From the NCBI GenBank assembly GCA_046290495.1, contig JBKAGT010000006.1, positions 620,001 through 684,000 of the forward strand: 64,000 bases of DNA. Reading direction: 5' to 3'. The position numbers and the translations under genes were made by a program. The notes beneath the pieces were generated by a model, which was given only the letters and a program-made list of their open reading frames with translations, ran no database searches and was not told the DNA's origin. Source of the DNA: PGYR01 sp046290495 (GTDB lineage Bacteria; Bacteroidota; Ignavibacteria; Kapaibacteriales; UBA2268). Below are positions 36,099-45,328 of the stretch, piece after piece. How positions within the stretch are numbered: the first letter of the stretch is position 1; every line of letters begins with the position of its first letter.

Positions 36099-37179
36099 TT
36101 CTGATTATATCATCAGCTATGTCTCTTACTGCATCTGGTTTAGCAAACATTCTAACTTTCGTACTCATATCATTTAGAATTTCGGAATCATGTATGGTAG
36201 ATTTCAACTTACTCATCAGTTGAGTTTCTATTTCTGAATCATTCAGTAAAATAGCTGCATTAGATTCATCTAACATTCTAGCATTTTCGTACTGCTCATT
36301 ATTCGCTGCCGAAGGCAAAGGAACCAAAATAGATGGTTTACCCAACACAGATAATTCAGCCACAGTAGTTGCACCAGATCGAGCGATTACCAAATCAGAT
36401 ATTGAGTATGCTTCTCCCATATTGTCGATAAACTCAGTAATATGAACATTAGAAGGAATCGAAGCAGGGAAAACATAGTTTTTTCCAGTTTGCCAAATCA
36501 AATTAATATCTAGAAGCTCTAACTCTTGTAAGTTCTTTTCTATAACTCTGTTGATTGACTGAGCCCCAAGACTGCCTCCAAAAACAAATACTGTTCTCTT
36601 ACTACTATCCGCACCATATTTATTATAGGCTTCTTCTTTATTTGGTAGATTTAGTATATCACTACGAACAGGATTGCCAAGACATTTGATATTATTCACT
36701 ACTGCAGGGTCAAAGAATTTCGAGCTTTCTGCATAAGAAGTGTAAATCTTTGATGCATTATTTGCTAACCACAATATACTCTTGCCTGGATTAACATTGG
36801 ATTCCATCAGAAATAGCTTCTTTTTCATTCTGTTAGCAGCCAATCCTGGTGGGTAGCTAATATATGCACCTGTGCAAATTACCGCATCTATTTCACTTTG
36901 TTTTATTGCTTTCCTCGCTGCAGAAATAGATTTCATAAAAGTGATTGGATACTTCAAACCGTTAATATTCTTTCCAGGGAATGCAGTGATAGGCATACTG
37001 TGATATTCGAAGCCCAATTTTGGTACTTTTGTAGATTCTATTCTGTTTTCAGTTCCTATAAATACACAGTTTATTCGTTCTTCGTACTTTGTTTTTAAAT
37101 ATTGAGCAACTGCAGTAGCTGGGAACAAATGACCACCTGTTCCTCCTGCTGCAAATAGTAGATTTATCTTCTTTTTCAT
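36076..37179 (-). CDS. murG: undecaprenyl-PP-MurNAc-pentapeptide N-acetylglucosaminyltransferase
   Basis: About 367 residues from ATG 37179 (MKKKINLLFAAGGTGGHLFPA); an ATG at 37224 would add 15 residues not found in the family. G-loops AAGGTGGHLFPATAVA and FVFGGSLGAQSINR, and the UDP-GlcNAc site ARSGATTVAELSVLGKPSIL. It makes lipid II at the inner face of the membrane. It lies outside a division/cell-wall cluster here. Confidence 0.95.
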   Translation of the reverse strand: MKKKINLLFAAGGTGGHLFPATAVAQYLKTKYEERINCVFIGTENRIESTKVPKLGFEYHSMPITAFPGKNINGLKYPITFMKSISAARKAIKQSEIDAVICTGAYISYPPGLAANRMKKKLFLMESNVNPGKSILWLANNASKIYTSYAESSKFFDPAVVNNIKCLGNPVRSDILNLPNKEEAYNKYGADSSKRTVFVFGGSLGAQSINRVIEKNLQELELLDINLIWQTGKNYVFPASIPSNVHITEFIDNMGEAYSISDLVIARSGATTVAELSVLGKPSILVPLPSAANNEQYENARMLDESNAAILLNDSEIETQLMSKLKSTIHDSEILNDMSTKVRMFAKPDAVRDIADDIIRTIDPSFV

Positions 37180-37310
37180 TAAATATATTGTTTGATTATA
37201 TCTTACAATTATAAATTTACTCACATATTTCCATAATTCAAATTATATTTATATTTTAGTGGCAACAGCATAAAAAGAAACAAATTATAATAAATTCTCT
37301 GGGGGAAAGC

Positions 37311-38435
37311 ATGAGAAATTTAATCCTAATTCTGTGGCTATCTGCGTTCGTAGTAGCTCAATCCAAAACACCTGATATTGATTCTTACCTTGATATGATT
37401 GCTCAAGGCAAAATAGTAGAGGTCAAATCACATATTCCAGACTTATTAGTAGAATATCCTAATGATCCTGGTGTTAAGTTATTACTTGCTGTAGTGATAG
37501 ATGACACACACAAATCAATAGACATATTCAAGAAAATAGTTGCTAATCACCCTGAGAGCAAATGGGCTGATGATGCATATTGGAGAATAATACAGTATTA
37601 CGCTTTAAAAGGCGAGATTAATAAAGCTAAGTATGAGCTTAATTATTTCCGTACAAAGTACCCTCAATCTGAATTCGTACTAGCTGCTACGGAGATGATA
37701 AGAATAGCAGATGGTATAGCTTCTAACAAAAGCACGATACTAGAATCGGATAATAACACAACTATCGAAAGAAAAGCTGCTCCAGTTATTAGAAAAGATA
37801 ATGACTCGCAACCTAACCAAATGCGAGATTTCAGTAAGGAAGAACCAAAGAAAATAGGGTTGGTTAGAGAAAGAGAAGAACCAAGAGTAAAAGAGCAACC
37901 AGAAGTTGAAACGAATACTGTTGTGAAATCTCAACCAGTTAGGATACAAAAGATAAATAACAAAAATGATAACAACTTAGCGATTAGTAATAATAATCAT
38001 AGAGTTATCAGACAAAGAATAACTATAGACGAAACAGAGGACAAAACACACCCATCTCAAATTGTTAAAGAGCAAGAGAAAATAATTTCTAGTACAAAGC
38101 AAAATTCTGAGCCTGTTGACATAGCTTCTGCTGATTTGGAACAAGCAAAAGAAGTTACTCCTCCTAAGCAAGAAGAAGTAGCGGAAACAGTAGTTACAAA
38201 TACTGGCTACTATGGTTTACAAGTTGGACTATTCGATAATAAGAAAAGTGCAAATGCTGAAATGAAAAAATTCTTGAGAAAAAGAATGAGAACAGAAGTG
38301 AAAAGCAAAACTATAGATGGCGAAAATAAGTTCGCTGTTGTAATCGGTAACTACTCAAGCTTAGAGTCTGCTAAAGCAGCAAAAATAATTGTACAGCAAC
38401 AATGTGATTGCGAACCAATCGTTTTTGAGAAATAA
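37311..38435 (+). CDS. TPR and SPOR domain protein
   Basis: 374 residues. Signal peptide at about 1-18, tetratricopeptide-like helices (about 25-130; KSIDIFKKIVANHPESKWAD), a long charged low-complexity linker rich in K/E/Q/N (about 145-295), and a C-terminal SPOR domain (about 300-374; YYGLQVGLFDNKKSANAEMK ending CEPIVFEK). SPOR domains bind denuded septal peptidoglycan, so a periplasmic cell-wall or division role is likely. GGGGGAAAGC precedes the ATG. Confidence 0.82.
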   Translation: MRNLILILWLSAFVVAQSKTPDIDSYLDMIAQGKIVEVKSHIPDLLVEYPNDPGVKLLLAVVIDDTHKSIDIFKKIVANHPESKWADDAYWRIIQYYALKGEINKAKYELNYFRTKYPQSEFVLAATEMIRIADGIASNKSTILESDNNTTIERKAAPVIRKDNDSQPNQMRDFSKEEPKKIGLVREREEPRVKEQPEVETNTVVKSQPVRIQKINNKNDNNLAISNNNHRVIRQRITIDETEDKTHPSQIVKEQEKIISSTKQNSEPVDIASADLEQAKEVTPPKQEEVAETVVTNTGYYGLQVGLFDNKKSANAEMKKFLRKRMRTEVKSKTIDGENKFAVVIGNYSSLESAKAAKIIVQQQCDCEPIVFEK

Positions 38436-38467
38436 TAAATTTTAATAATTAAAATGAGGATATTGAT

Positions 38468-39037
38468 ATGAAAAAACTACTGATTTTGATTCCTGTAGTG
38501 CTTATTTCAATATTTGTAATTTCAAAAAATACGAAAGGGAAAGTTATGCCAGCTACTGATTCAGTTTATGATTATTCTGTGAATGATATAGATGGAAATG
38601 AAGTACACCTTAGCGATTATGAAGGAAAGGTATTACTCATAGTAAATACTGCTAGTGAATGTGGTTTTACATCACAATATGAAGGGCTACAAGAAATATA
38701 TGAACAATATAAAGATGATGGATTTGTAGTACTAGGTTTTCCTTGTAACCAGTTTGGTGGACAAGAGCCAGGGACTAACGAAGAAATCAAGTCATTCTGC
38801 ACTACTCAGTTCTCTGTTACATTCCCAATGTTCGAAAAAGTAGATGTAAATGGCGATAATGCAGCTCCGCTATTTAAATATCTTAAATCAGAACAGTCAG
38901 GATTGATCACTGATGATATCAAGTGGAACTTCACAAAATTCTTGATTGACAAGAACGGGAAACCAATTGACAGATATGCTTCACAAACTACTCCAAAGAA
39001 AATAGCTAAGGATGTGGAGAAAGCATTAAATTCATAG
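38468..39037 (+). CDS. glutathione peroxidase (Cys type), exported
   Basis: 189 residues. An N-terminal hydrophobic segment (about 3-20, LLILIPVVLISIFVIS) suggests membrane anchoring or export. GPx motifs: NTASECGFTSQYEGLQ with peroxidatic Cys, LGFPCNQFGGQEPGTN, and WNFTKFLIDKNG. It has Cys, not selenocysteine, at the active site, so thioredoxin-dependent reduction of lipid or organic peroxides is likely. Confidence 0.92.
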   Translation: MKKLLILIPVVLISIFVISKNTKGKVMPATDSVYDYSVNDIDGNEVHLSDYEGKVLLIVNTASECGFTSQYEGLQEIYEQYKDDGFVVLGFPCNQFGGQEPGTNEEIKSFCTTQFSVTFPMFEKVDVNGDNAAPLFKYLKSEQSGLITDDIKWNFTKFLIDKNGKPIDRYASQTTPKKIAKDVEKALNS

Positions 39038-39066
39038 TCAATATTAAAAATTACATAGATTTGAAA

Positions 39067-39104
39067 ACTCTCAACTGATTGATTTAGTTGAGAGTGCATT
39101 TTGT
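39067..39104 (+). terminator. terminator after glutathione peroxidase
   Basis: 10-bp stem ACTCTCAACT/AGTTGAGAGT with a 9-nt loop, then GCATTTTGTATT. Confidence 0.65.
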
Positions 39105-39120
39105 ATTATATTTAAATCGT

Positions 39121-39274
39121 AGAGACGTATTGCATACGTCTCCGACCACCCCGTCAACGCCAAGGCGTTGTCACCCCTCCACTGGAGGGGAATTATTGAT
39201 AAAATCAATAGCCACAGCGTGGTGAGATATTAATAGTATTTGAATTTCCAATATTTACAAAGCTCCATAGGAGC
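39121..39274. repeat. stack of REP-like palindromes
   Basis: Five palindromes in 154 bp: GAGACGTAT-TGC-ATACGTCTC (39122-39142), AACGCC-AA-GGCGTT, CCCCTCC-ACT-GGAGGGG, CCAC-AGC-GTGG and GCTCC-ATA-GGAGC (39262-39274). The sequence is GC-rich next to AT-rich flanks. The pieces resemble short dispersed palindromes I know from Bacteroidota genomes. A partial copy of the first (AGAGACGTATTT) recurs near 59552. No transposase gene is nearby. Confidence 0.7.
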
Positions 39275-39314
39275 GAAATAGCTTTAGTTCTATAAGTTAT
39301 GTAAGAACTAGGTT

Positions 39315-39686
39315 TCACCTATGCTGGTCAATCAATATAGCATTGCCATCGGGGTCAAGGATGACAAAGCTGCCGGGCCCTTCTGCAGTTTCATCTGTCT
39401 CATTGATTATGTTGATTCCTTTCTCTTTTAGGTTCTTCTGTATGACTCTTACATCATCAAAATCATCTAACTCGTTTGCATCCTGATCCCAGCCGGGATT
39501 GAATGTCAATATATTATTATCAAACATACCATGGAAGAGACCAATGAGTGTGTCCTCATTTTTCATTATCAAGTAGTTCTGTTCCATACTACCAGCGAAC
39601 TCATGGAATCCGAGTTGTTCATAAAATTCTTTCGATTTGGCTAAGTCTTTTACATTCAGACTTACTGAAAAAGCTCCTAATTTCAT
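39315..39686 (-). CDS. VOC-family (glyoxalase-like) protein
   Basis: 123 residues, one vicinal-oxygen-chelate domain: FSVSLNVKDLAKSKEFYEQL then GFHEFAG at the N-terminus and PGSFVILDPDGNAILIDQH at the C-terminus. Possible metal ligands are sparse, so this could be a binding or resistance-type member. Its neighbours on both sides are repeat-rich, and the gene may have been acquired. Confidence 0.82.
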   Translation of the reverse strand: MKLGAFSVSLNVKDLAKSKEFYEQLGFHEFAGSMEQNYLIMKNEDTLIGLFHGMFDNNILTFNPGWDQDANELDDFDDVRVIQKNLKEKGINIINETDETAEGPGSFVILDPDGNAILIDQHR

Positions 39687-39731
39687 TTTATTTTCCTTTG
39701 GTTTGGTGGATTGGTTTTGCTTGTGCTTAAT

Positions 39732-39794
39732 GGTCTTGTGTATATGAACCGAAGAGCATTAAAAGACGTTATCATTTGTGATGATACACAAGCC
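39732..39794. repeat. long imperfect stem-loop
   Basis: CTTGTGTAT (39735-39743) pairs with ATACACAAG (39784-39792), extended by GG/CC outside. Inside is a second hairpin, ATCAT-TTGTG-ATGAT. It fills the gap between the VOC gene and the frameshifted gene. Confidence 0.45.
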
Positions 39795-39883
39795 ATAATT
39801 AAAAATTTGGCGGTTTTCGTAAATAGCACGAACTTTCGTAAACCACTGAACACCCTATTTGCTAAATACCGTGTTGGCATTAG

Positions 39884-40608
39884 TTATTTTATATCTGTCA
39901 TTACTATTTTTCCCGTTTCATTTTCAATCTCATAAGTAACTTTTCGGTTCCCATATTTTAATGTCATTTTTTCGTCAGTCCGAAATTTATAAGTCAGTGA
40001 GATTCTATTTTCTTGAATATTCTCAATAAATGTTTCAGCATAACAAAAATTCGATAAGGATTCTATATTCTGCGCTCTCCACAAACTATCTTTTTCAATA
40101 AAATTATTATCAATATCATAAATTTTAGTTGTGTCAGTCTGAATGTTTTTAATAATCAATCTGTCTGAACCATGCCACGCTCCAGTTTTCAAAATTAACC
40201 AGTTTTTATATTTTTGAATCTGTTCGTCTTTATTCCATTCTCGCCCATAATACATACCACCACTAAAATCTAGTGTATCTCCTTTTTGATTAATGTATTT
40301 ATAATCAACATTATATTGCCAAGAATGATGGTCAGCGTTATAAACTGATTCACAAATTAATTTGCCACCAATTTTTGGTTAATTATTTCGGTTTCATATT
40401 CTGGACCAAAGCCAAAACCGCTCATTGCTGAATCAAGACCGATAAAGAGCATTGTTGCTGTTGTCAAGACAAATATTGTTAGACCTATCTTTTTCTGAGT
40501 ATCTCCTTTTTTTCTCAGGTGTCGATAAAGTAAATAAGTTAAACCTGACGGTATTGATAGAATCACTACGACAAGAAGTACAAACAATATTATTATCACT
40601 ATTCCCAA
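39884..40608 (-). pseudogene. hypothetical membrane protein gene with a one-base frameshift
   Basis: The 5' part (ATG 40608) codes for two membrane helices (VIIILFVLLVVVILSIPSG and a second at about 41-62) and ends EYETEIINQK. In the next frame the protein continues IGGKLICESVYNADHHSW through GMYYGREWNKDEQ to the stop at 39884. The frames join in a run of five A near 40368; one extra A would restore a single protein of about 240 residues. The joined sequence has no recognised domain. It is either decay or a homopolymer sequencing error. Confidence 0.7.
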
Positions 40609-40712
40609 GTGTTCTTTTTAATTACCCACAACTATACAAATATACGAACATTCGTATATCCATTTATTTTGAAGCTGTTTTTATATGTTAATTTAATGAT
40701 TAACCAATATAC

Positions 40713-40741
40713 AAAAAAACCCTAACATATCTGTCAGGGTT
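40713..40741 (-). terminator. Rho-independent terminator of the thiolase gene
   Basis: AACCCT/AGGGTT stem extended by ACA/TGT, then seven T on the minus strand, just beyond the thiolase stop. Confidence 0.75.
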
Positions 40742-40772
40742 TGTAAAAATTAATTCGCTTATTATAATTAAA

Positions 40773-41945
40773 TTACATCATCTCAATAATCATAGCATTA
40801 GCTTCACCGCCACCAATACAAAGAGTAGCCAAGCCGTACTTGCCACCTGTTCTCTTCAGTGCGTGGATAAGTGTAGTAAGGATACGAGCACCAGAAGCAC
40901 CGATTGGGTGACCCATAGATACCGCACCACCATGAGCATTTACTTTCTCTCTGTCTATTCCCAATTCTTTGATTGAGTGCATAGGCACTACTGAGAATGC
41001 TTCGTTTATTTCAAATAAGTCAATGTCGCCAACTTCCATATTCGCCTTTTTCAATACTTTCTGGATAGCAGAAGTAGGAGCAGTAGTAAACCACTCTGGC
41101 TCATGTGCGTGTGAGCAATGAGCAACTATTCTTGCTAATGGCTTGTGACCTGCTGCTTTTGCTGCTTCTTCGCTTTGCACAACTAATGCAGAAGCACCAT
41201 CGTTTAGATTAGAAGCATTTGCTGCTGTTATTGTACCGTCTTTTTTGAATACAGCTCTTAGGTCTGGCACTTTCTCAAATTTTACTTTACCCGGATCTTC
41301 GTCTTTGTCAACTGTTACATCGCCACGACGACTTGATATAGTCACAGGAGTGATTTCTTCATCGAACCAACCATTTTCCTGAGCTGCTAATGCTTTTTTG
41401 TATGAACTGATAGCGTACTCATCTTGGTCTTCACGAGTGAAAGTATGCTCACTTGCACAGATTTCACCTGCATTTCCCATGTGGAAATTATTGTAAACGT
41501 CCCAAAGCCCATCGTGTACCATAGAGTCGATTAGTTCAGTATTACCCATTTTGTATCCATTTCTCGCTCCTTTTAGGAAGTGAGGAGCATTAGACATAGA
41601 TTCTTGTCCACCAGCAACTATAGTTGTAGCGTCACCAGCTTTTATCGCTTGGTCAGCCAACATTACGGCTTTCAATCCAGAGCCACAAACCTTGTTGATT
41701 GTCATACATTCTACAGTTTTTGGAAGACCCGCATAGATTGCTGCTTGCCTAGCTGGTGCTTGTCCTACACCTGCAGTCAACACATTACCCATGATAACTT
41801 CATTTACATCTTCCGGTTTTACACCCGCTTTTTCAATTGCAGATTTGATTGATTCTGCGCCTAATTGAGGTGCTGAAAGTGGTGCCAAAGCTCCTAAAAA
41901 ACCACCGATTGGTGTCCTTGTTGCTGATAAAATTACTGTGCTCAT
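40773..41945 (-). CDS. acetyl-CoA C-acetyltransferase (thiolase)
   Basis: 390 residues from the ATG at 41945 (a second ATG lies one codon upstream). Nucleophile Cys in TINKVCGSGLKAVM, the His motif GHPIGASGARILTTL, and the C-terminal Cys motif LATLCIGGGEANAM. It condenses two acetyl-CoA or cleaves acetoacetyl-CoA. No acetoacetyl-CoA reductase or fatty-acid oxidation partners are adjacent, so biosynthetic and degradative roles cannot be separated. Confidence 0.94.
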   Translation of the reverse strand: MSTVILSATRTPIGGFLGALAPLSAPQLGAESIKSAIEKAGVKPEDVNEVIMGNVLTAGVGQAPARQAAIYAGLPKTVECMTINKVCGSGLKAVMLADQAIKAGDATTIVAGGQESMSNAPHFLKGARNGYKMGNTELIDSMVHDGLWDVYNNFHMGNAGEICASEHTFTREDQDEYAISSYKKALAAQENGWFDEEITPVTISSRRGDVTVDKDEDPGKVKFEKVPDLRAVFKKDGTITAANASNLNDGASALVVQSEEAAKAAGHKPLARIVAHCSHAHEPEWFTTAPTSAIQKVLKKANMEVGDIDLFEINEAFSVVPMHSIKELGIDREKVNAHGGAVSMGHPIGASGARILTTLIHALKRTGGKYGLATLCIGGGEANAMIIEMM

Positions 41946-42042
41946 CATTTACCTTTTTTAATAGTTCAAATTTTAGTTAGTTTTATAATGGTTTTAAACC
42001 AAAATTATTTTTTATTCTTACAAATTTAAGAAATTATACGAA

Positions 42043-42693
42043 ATGAAACTCATTTACGAAGCTTTTGGTCCAGCAGTAACTAATGCTTTTATTGTCATTG
42101 ACGAGTCCACTAACTATGCGGTAGTTATAGACGTACCTCCAGGTAGTTTAGAATTTATCAATCGTACACTCATAGAGAATGGGGCAGAACTAAAGGAGAT
42201 ATGGCTAACTCATTCACATTGGGATCACACAGCAGATGCACCAGATTTGAGGGAACAACACAATGTACCTGTCTATCTTCACAAGGACGATGAGTACAGA
42301 TTGCAAGATCCTAATAGTTATGTGGGTGGATTTCCGCTACCTTTCGAGATGCGAGGAATCAATGCTGATACTTATTTAAATGAAGGAGATGAGTTGATTT
42401 TGGGTCATCAGAAATTTAGAGTTCTAGAAACTCCAGGTCATACTGAGGGTGGAGTAATTTTCATCAATGATGAAAAAAAGACTGTAATCGTTGGTGATAC
42501 TATTTTCAAAGGAAGTGTAGGAAGAACAGATTTACCGGGTGGAGATTTTAATTTACTTATGCAGAGTATCAAGGATAAAATTTTGCCACTGGAAGATGAT
42601 TATTGGCTTTTTCCTGGTCATGGCCCAAGGACATCAGTAGGTAGTGAAAGAGCGAACAACCCATTCATTCAACAATATATTATTAATCAATGA
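42043..42693 (+). CDS. MBL-fold hydrolase, glyoxalase II-like
   Basis: 216 residues with the full metal set: THSHWDHTADAP (HxHxDH), LETPGHTEGG, VGDTIFKGSVGRTDLPGG and PGHGPRTS. Typical of the hydroxyacylglutathione hydrolase-like/YcbL group. Substrate not certain. The stop overlaps the next start by 4 bp. Confidence 0.9.
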   Translation: MKLIYEAFGPAVTNAFIVIDESTNYAVVIDVPPGSLEFINRTLIENGAELKEIWLTHSHWDHTADAPDLREQHNVPVYLHKDDEYRLQDPNSYVGGFPLPFEMRGINADTYLNEGDELILGHQKFRVLETPGHTEGGVIFINDEKKTVIVGDTIFKGSVGRTDLPGGDFNLLMQSIKDKILPLEDDYWLFPGHGPRTSVGSERANNPFIQQYIINQ

Positions 42694-43181
42694 AAAAATT
42701 AGTCGCATTTTTAAGTGTTTTAATATTCTTATCTGGTTGCTATTCGTTCACTGGTGGGAATATTCCTCCTCATTTGAAATCGATTTACATTCAGCCAGTG
42801 GTTGATAATTCTGGGTATGGGAATCCGACTTTTCGTGATATTCTTGCACAATCATTGATAGATGAGTTCCGTAGTGATAACTCTTTCAATATAAATGAAA
42901 ATCCCGGGGGAGACGCACGATTGGAAGTTAGCATAATCAATATAGCAGATTCACCAGTAGCTGTTTCTAGCGGTGCCTTGGAGACAGAAAGAAGAGTAAC
43001 TGTAAGGTGCAAAGCTGTTTACTATGATAACGTGAAACGAAAAGAGATATGGAATAAGAACTTTTCTTCTTATCTGAACTATGAGTTGTCAAATGCCTTA
43101 GCAAACAGAAATGAAGCTATAGAGCAGATACTGGAACAAATATCCAATGATGTTTTACTTGCTGTAGTTTCTGGCTGGTAA
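42690..43181 (+). CDS. LptE-family LPS assembly lipoprotein
   Basis: 163 residues. Lipoprotein signal MKKLVAFLSVLIFLSGC with Cys at 17, then YSFTGGNIPPHLKSIYIQPV, FRDILAQSLIDEFRSD and ISNDVLLAVVSGW at the end, matching the LptE-like family of this phylum. LptE plugs the LptD barrel in the outer membrane, so the organism probably has LPS or lipooligosaccharide. Co-translated with the MBL gene. Confidence 0.85.
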   Translation: MKKLVAFLSVLIFLSGCYSFTGGNIPPHLKSIYIQPVVDNSGYGNPTFRDILAQSLIDEFRSDNSFNINENPGGDARLEVSIINIADSPVAVSSGALETERRVTVRCKAVYYDNVKRKEIWNKNFSSYLNYELSNALANRNEAIEQILEQISNDVLLAVVSGW

Positions 43182-43185
43182 TTGA

Positions 43186-44304
43186 TTATCTATAGACAAT
43201 TTTGTCAATCTCACGCATCATATCATTAGCTGATTTATCCCATGAGAATTGATTAGCCCACTCTACTGCACCTTCTGATAACTTTTGTAAATAATCTTTG
43301 TCTGTTATTAGTTTTTCTAATTTGGATGCTAACTCAGCTACATTATGATATTCATATAGCTCACCTGATAAACCAACTTTGACAGAGTCACGTAGTCCAG
43401 GAGAGTCAGCTGACACAATAGGCGTACCACAAGCATTTGCTTCTATATTAGTTATTCCCCACCCTTCTTTCATCGATGTATTGACTACAACGTGCGATTT
43501 GCTTAGTAGCTGCACTTTCTCTTCATCTGTAACGAATCCATGAAATTTCACCTTTTCCGAATAGCCACCTTTTTGTGCTAATTCTTCCAAGTATGGACGG
43601 AAATCGCCTCGACCAATAATTTCTAATCTAATATTTGGATATTTTTTTTCTAAAATCTCGAAGGCATCGAATAGATTATCAACGGTCTTGTATTTCTTCA
43701 ATCTACCGAAATAAGTGATAGTGAAGTTTTCATTCTTTTCGCAAACAGCCATTGGGTAATCGTTTTGTTCTATTGCATTGTGAACTATGGATATGTTTTT
43801 TTCATCGAACCCACGACTGATGAACTCGTCCTTTGTACTTTGGGACACAGTAACAATCTTTGATTTTTTATAAATAATATTGACTAATTTCTCGGCTAAT
43901 ACTACATAAAGCCCAGCGATTACGTTTGTCTCTCTGAATATACTTTTTCCGAAAAAGTGGTGTGTTATTACTAATAGTTTTTTACCTATGAATAGTGGTA
44001 AATAAAAAGGAATCTTATTGACATCGTCTATTATTACATCATACCCCTTGTTCATAAAACCTTTTTTATAAAGCTTTGGCACTTTGAAATTGAAAGTATT
44101 TCTGCTTCCTCTTCGGATTATTTTTATTCCATCTATAACTTCATCTTTCGGCTCACCGGGTATTTCGCAACAAACTAATGTTACTTCGTGTCCCTTCGCA
44201 GCTATTCTTTTGAATATCTCATGCAGGTGAACCTCAGCACCGCCACCAAGTGGATTTTTAATGTCTTGCCAGTTGAAAATTAAAATTTTTATATTCTTTG
44301 GCAT
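43186..44304 (-). CDS. glycosyltransferase family 4
   Basis: 372 residues, GT-B fold. N-terminal acceptor domain with GGGAEVHLHEIFKRIAAKGH, C-terminal donor domain with TITYFGRLKKYKTVDNLFDA and EGWGITNIEANACGTPIVSA (the E-x7-E region). It is probably involved in surface polysaccharide or LPS. Convergent with lptE (4-bp gap). Confidence 0.9.
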   Translation of the reverse strand: MPKNIKILIFNWQDIKNPLGGGAEVHLHEIFKRIAAKGHEVTLVCCEIPGEPKDEVIDGIKIIRRGSRNTFNFKVPKLYKKGFMNKGYDVIIDDVNKIPFYLPLFIGKKLLVITHHFFGKSIFRETNVIAGLYVVLAEKLVNIIYKKSKIVTVSQSTKDEFISRGFDEKNISIVHNAIEQNDYPMAVCEKNENFTITYFGRLKKYKTVDNLFDAFEILEKKYPNIRLEIIGRGDFRPYLEELAQKGGYSEKVKFHGFVTDEEKVQLLSKSHVVVNTSMKEGWGITNIEANACGTPIVSADSPGLRDSVKVGLSGELYEYHNVAELASKLEKLITDKDYLQKLSEGAVEWANQFSWDKSANDMMREIDKIVYR

Positions 44305-44388
44305 TTTTCTTGTCCGTATTTAATGTAATATATGCAGCAAGTATATAACTGTATGTATTATAATGTATTAGTAATAATTGTAATCGCT

Positions 44389-45312
44389 ATGAAATTGTCA
44401 CATATCGTCCATTGGCTATTATTGTCATCACTTTTGGCTATTGTTGCCTCATGCTCTAATATGAGTAGTGTGAGAAATGGAAAATATATAGTAGCAAAAT
44501 CTGAAAAAAAGCAACAAATAAAAAACGTTGCTGATAACTCAGATAATAATACGAACGAATTAAAATCTGTTGCACAAAATGAGACTTATCTGCCGGATGA
44601 TGAAAAACCTGCTCAGACTGAATCAAATGTTGCAGTTAAGAAAATACCAACTTTGCAAGAGCAATTAAGCAGGTTGAATAACAGACAGGATAGTTTTGAC
44701 AAAAGAATAGACAGATTGGAAGAGCAAAATGAGAATATCACCACTAAGTTAGATAATTTGGCTGAGCTAATAGCTGACAAAAATGATGTTTTAGCAATGA
44801 CAGGGGAAGCAAAACCAAAAGCAAAAAAGAAGAAAGAGGCATTTGTATTATATCCTGACGAAGTGGTTGAAAAGAAAAAGAAACCTAAGCCAAAAATCGA
44901 GACGAAGAAGCAATCAAATCCGACAGTAATTGAACCAGATAAAGTAGATTCTGGGATCTTCAAAGAAGCATCAGATTTGGTTGATAATAAGGAGTATAGC
45001 AAAGCTATATTACAACTTTTGAAAGAAGAACAGAAGATAAAAGATAAGAATAAACTAGCTGAGTGCAGATATTTACTTGGGAAGTCATTTCTCAATATGA
45101 ATAGATTTAATCAAGCAGAAGACTATTTTGATAAAGTTCTTAATTCAAATATCGATTATGAAAAGAAAGCAGAGGCACATGCTTCAAAAGCAAAAATTTA
45201 CTTACATAAAGGAAATAAAAAAGAAGCAAAGGAAAGCTATAAGACAATTATTGAGAAGTATGCAACTACTCCTTATGTGGTGGAAGCAAAGAAGATGCTT
45301 CAGCGATTGTGA
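44389..45312 (+). CDS. TPR lipoprotein with coiled coil (CpoB/YbgF-like layout)
   Basis: About 307 residues from ATG 44389; the frame is open to an upstream ATG at 44332, which would put 19 residues before the signal. Lipobox LAIVASC, then a Lys/Asn-rich stretch, a coiled coil (LQEQLSRLNNRQDSFDKRID), a Lys/Pro-rich linker (KPKAKKKKEAFVLYP) and C-terminal TPRs (AECRYLLGKSFLNMNRFNQA). The order coiled coil then TPR is that of CpoB, but no tol/pal genes are adjacent. Confidence 0.78.
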   Translation: MKLSHIVHWLLLSSLLAIVASCSNMSSVRNGKYIVAKSEKKQQIKNVADNSDNNTNELKSVAQNETYLPDDEKPAQTESNVAVKKIPTLQEQLSRLNNRQDSFDKRIDRLEEQNENITTKLDNLAELIADKNDVLAMTGEAKPKAKKKKEAFVLYPDEVVEKKKKPKPKIETKKQSNPTVIEPDKVDSGIFKEASDLVDNKEYSKAILQLLKEEQKIKDKNKLAECRYLLGKSFLNMNRFNQAEDYFDKVLNSNIDYEKKAEAHASKAKIYLHKGNKKEAKESYKTIIEKYATTPYVVEAKKMLQRL

Positions 45313-45328
45313 TAATTTAGTAAGAGTA

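Noticed and set aside
44613..45095. 160-codon minus-strand frame rich in Ser/Phe opposite the TPR lipoprotein
   Set aside because: The Phe/Ser bias is what Lys/Glu codons give when read in reverse; there is no start context or homology.
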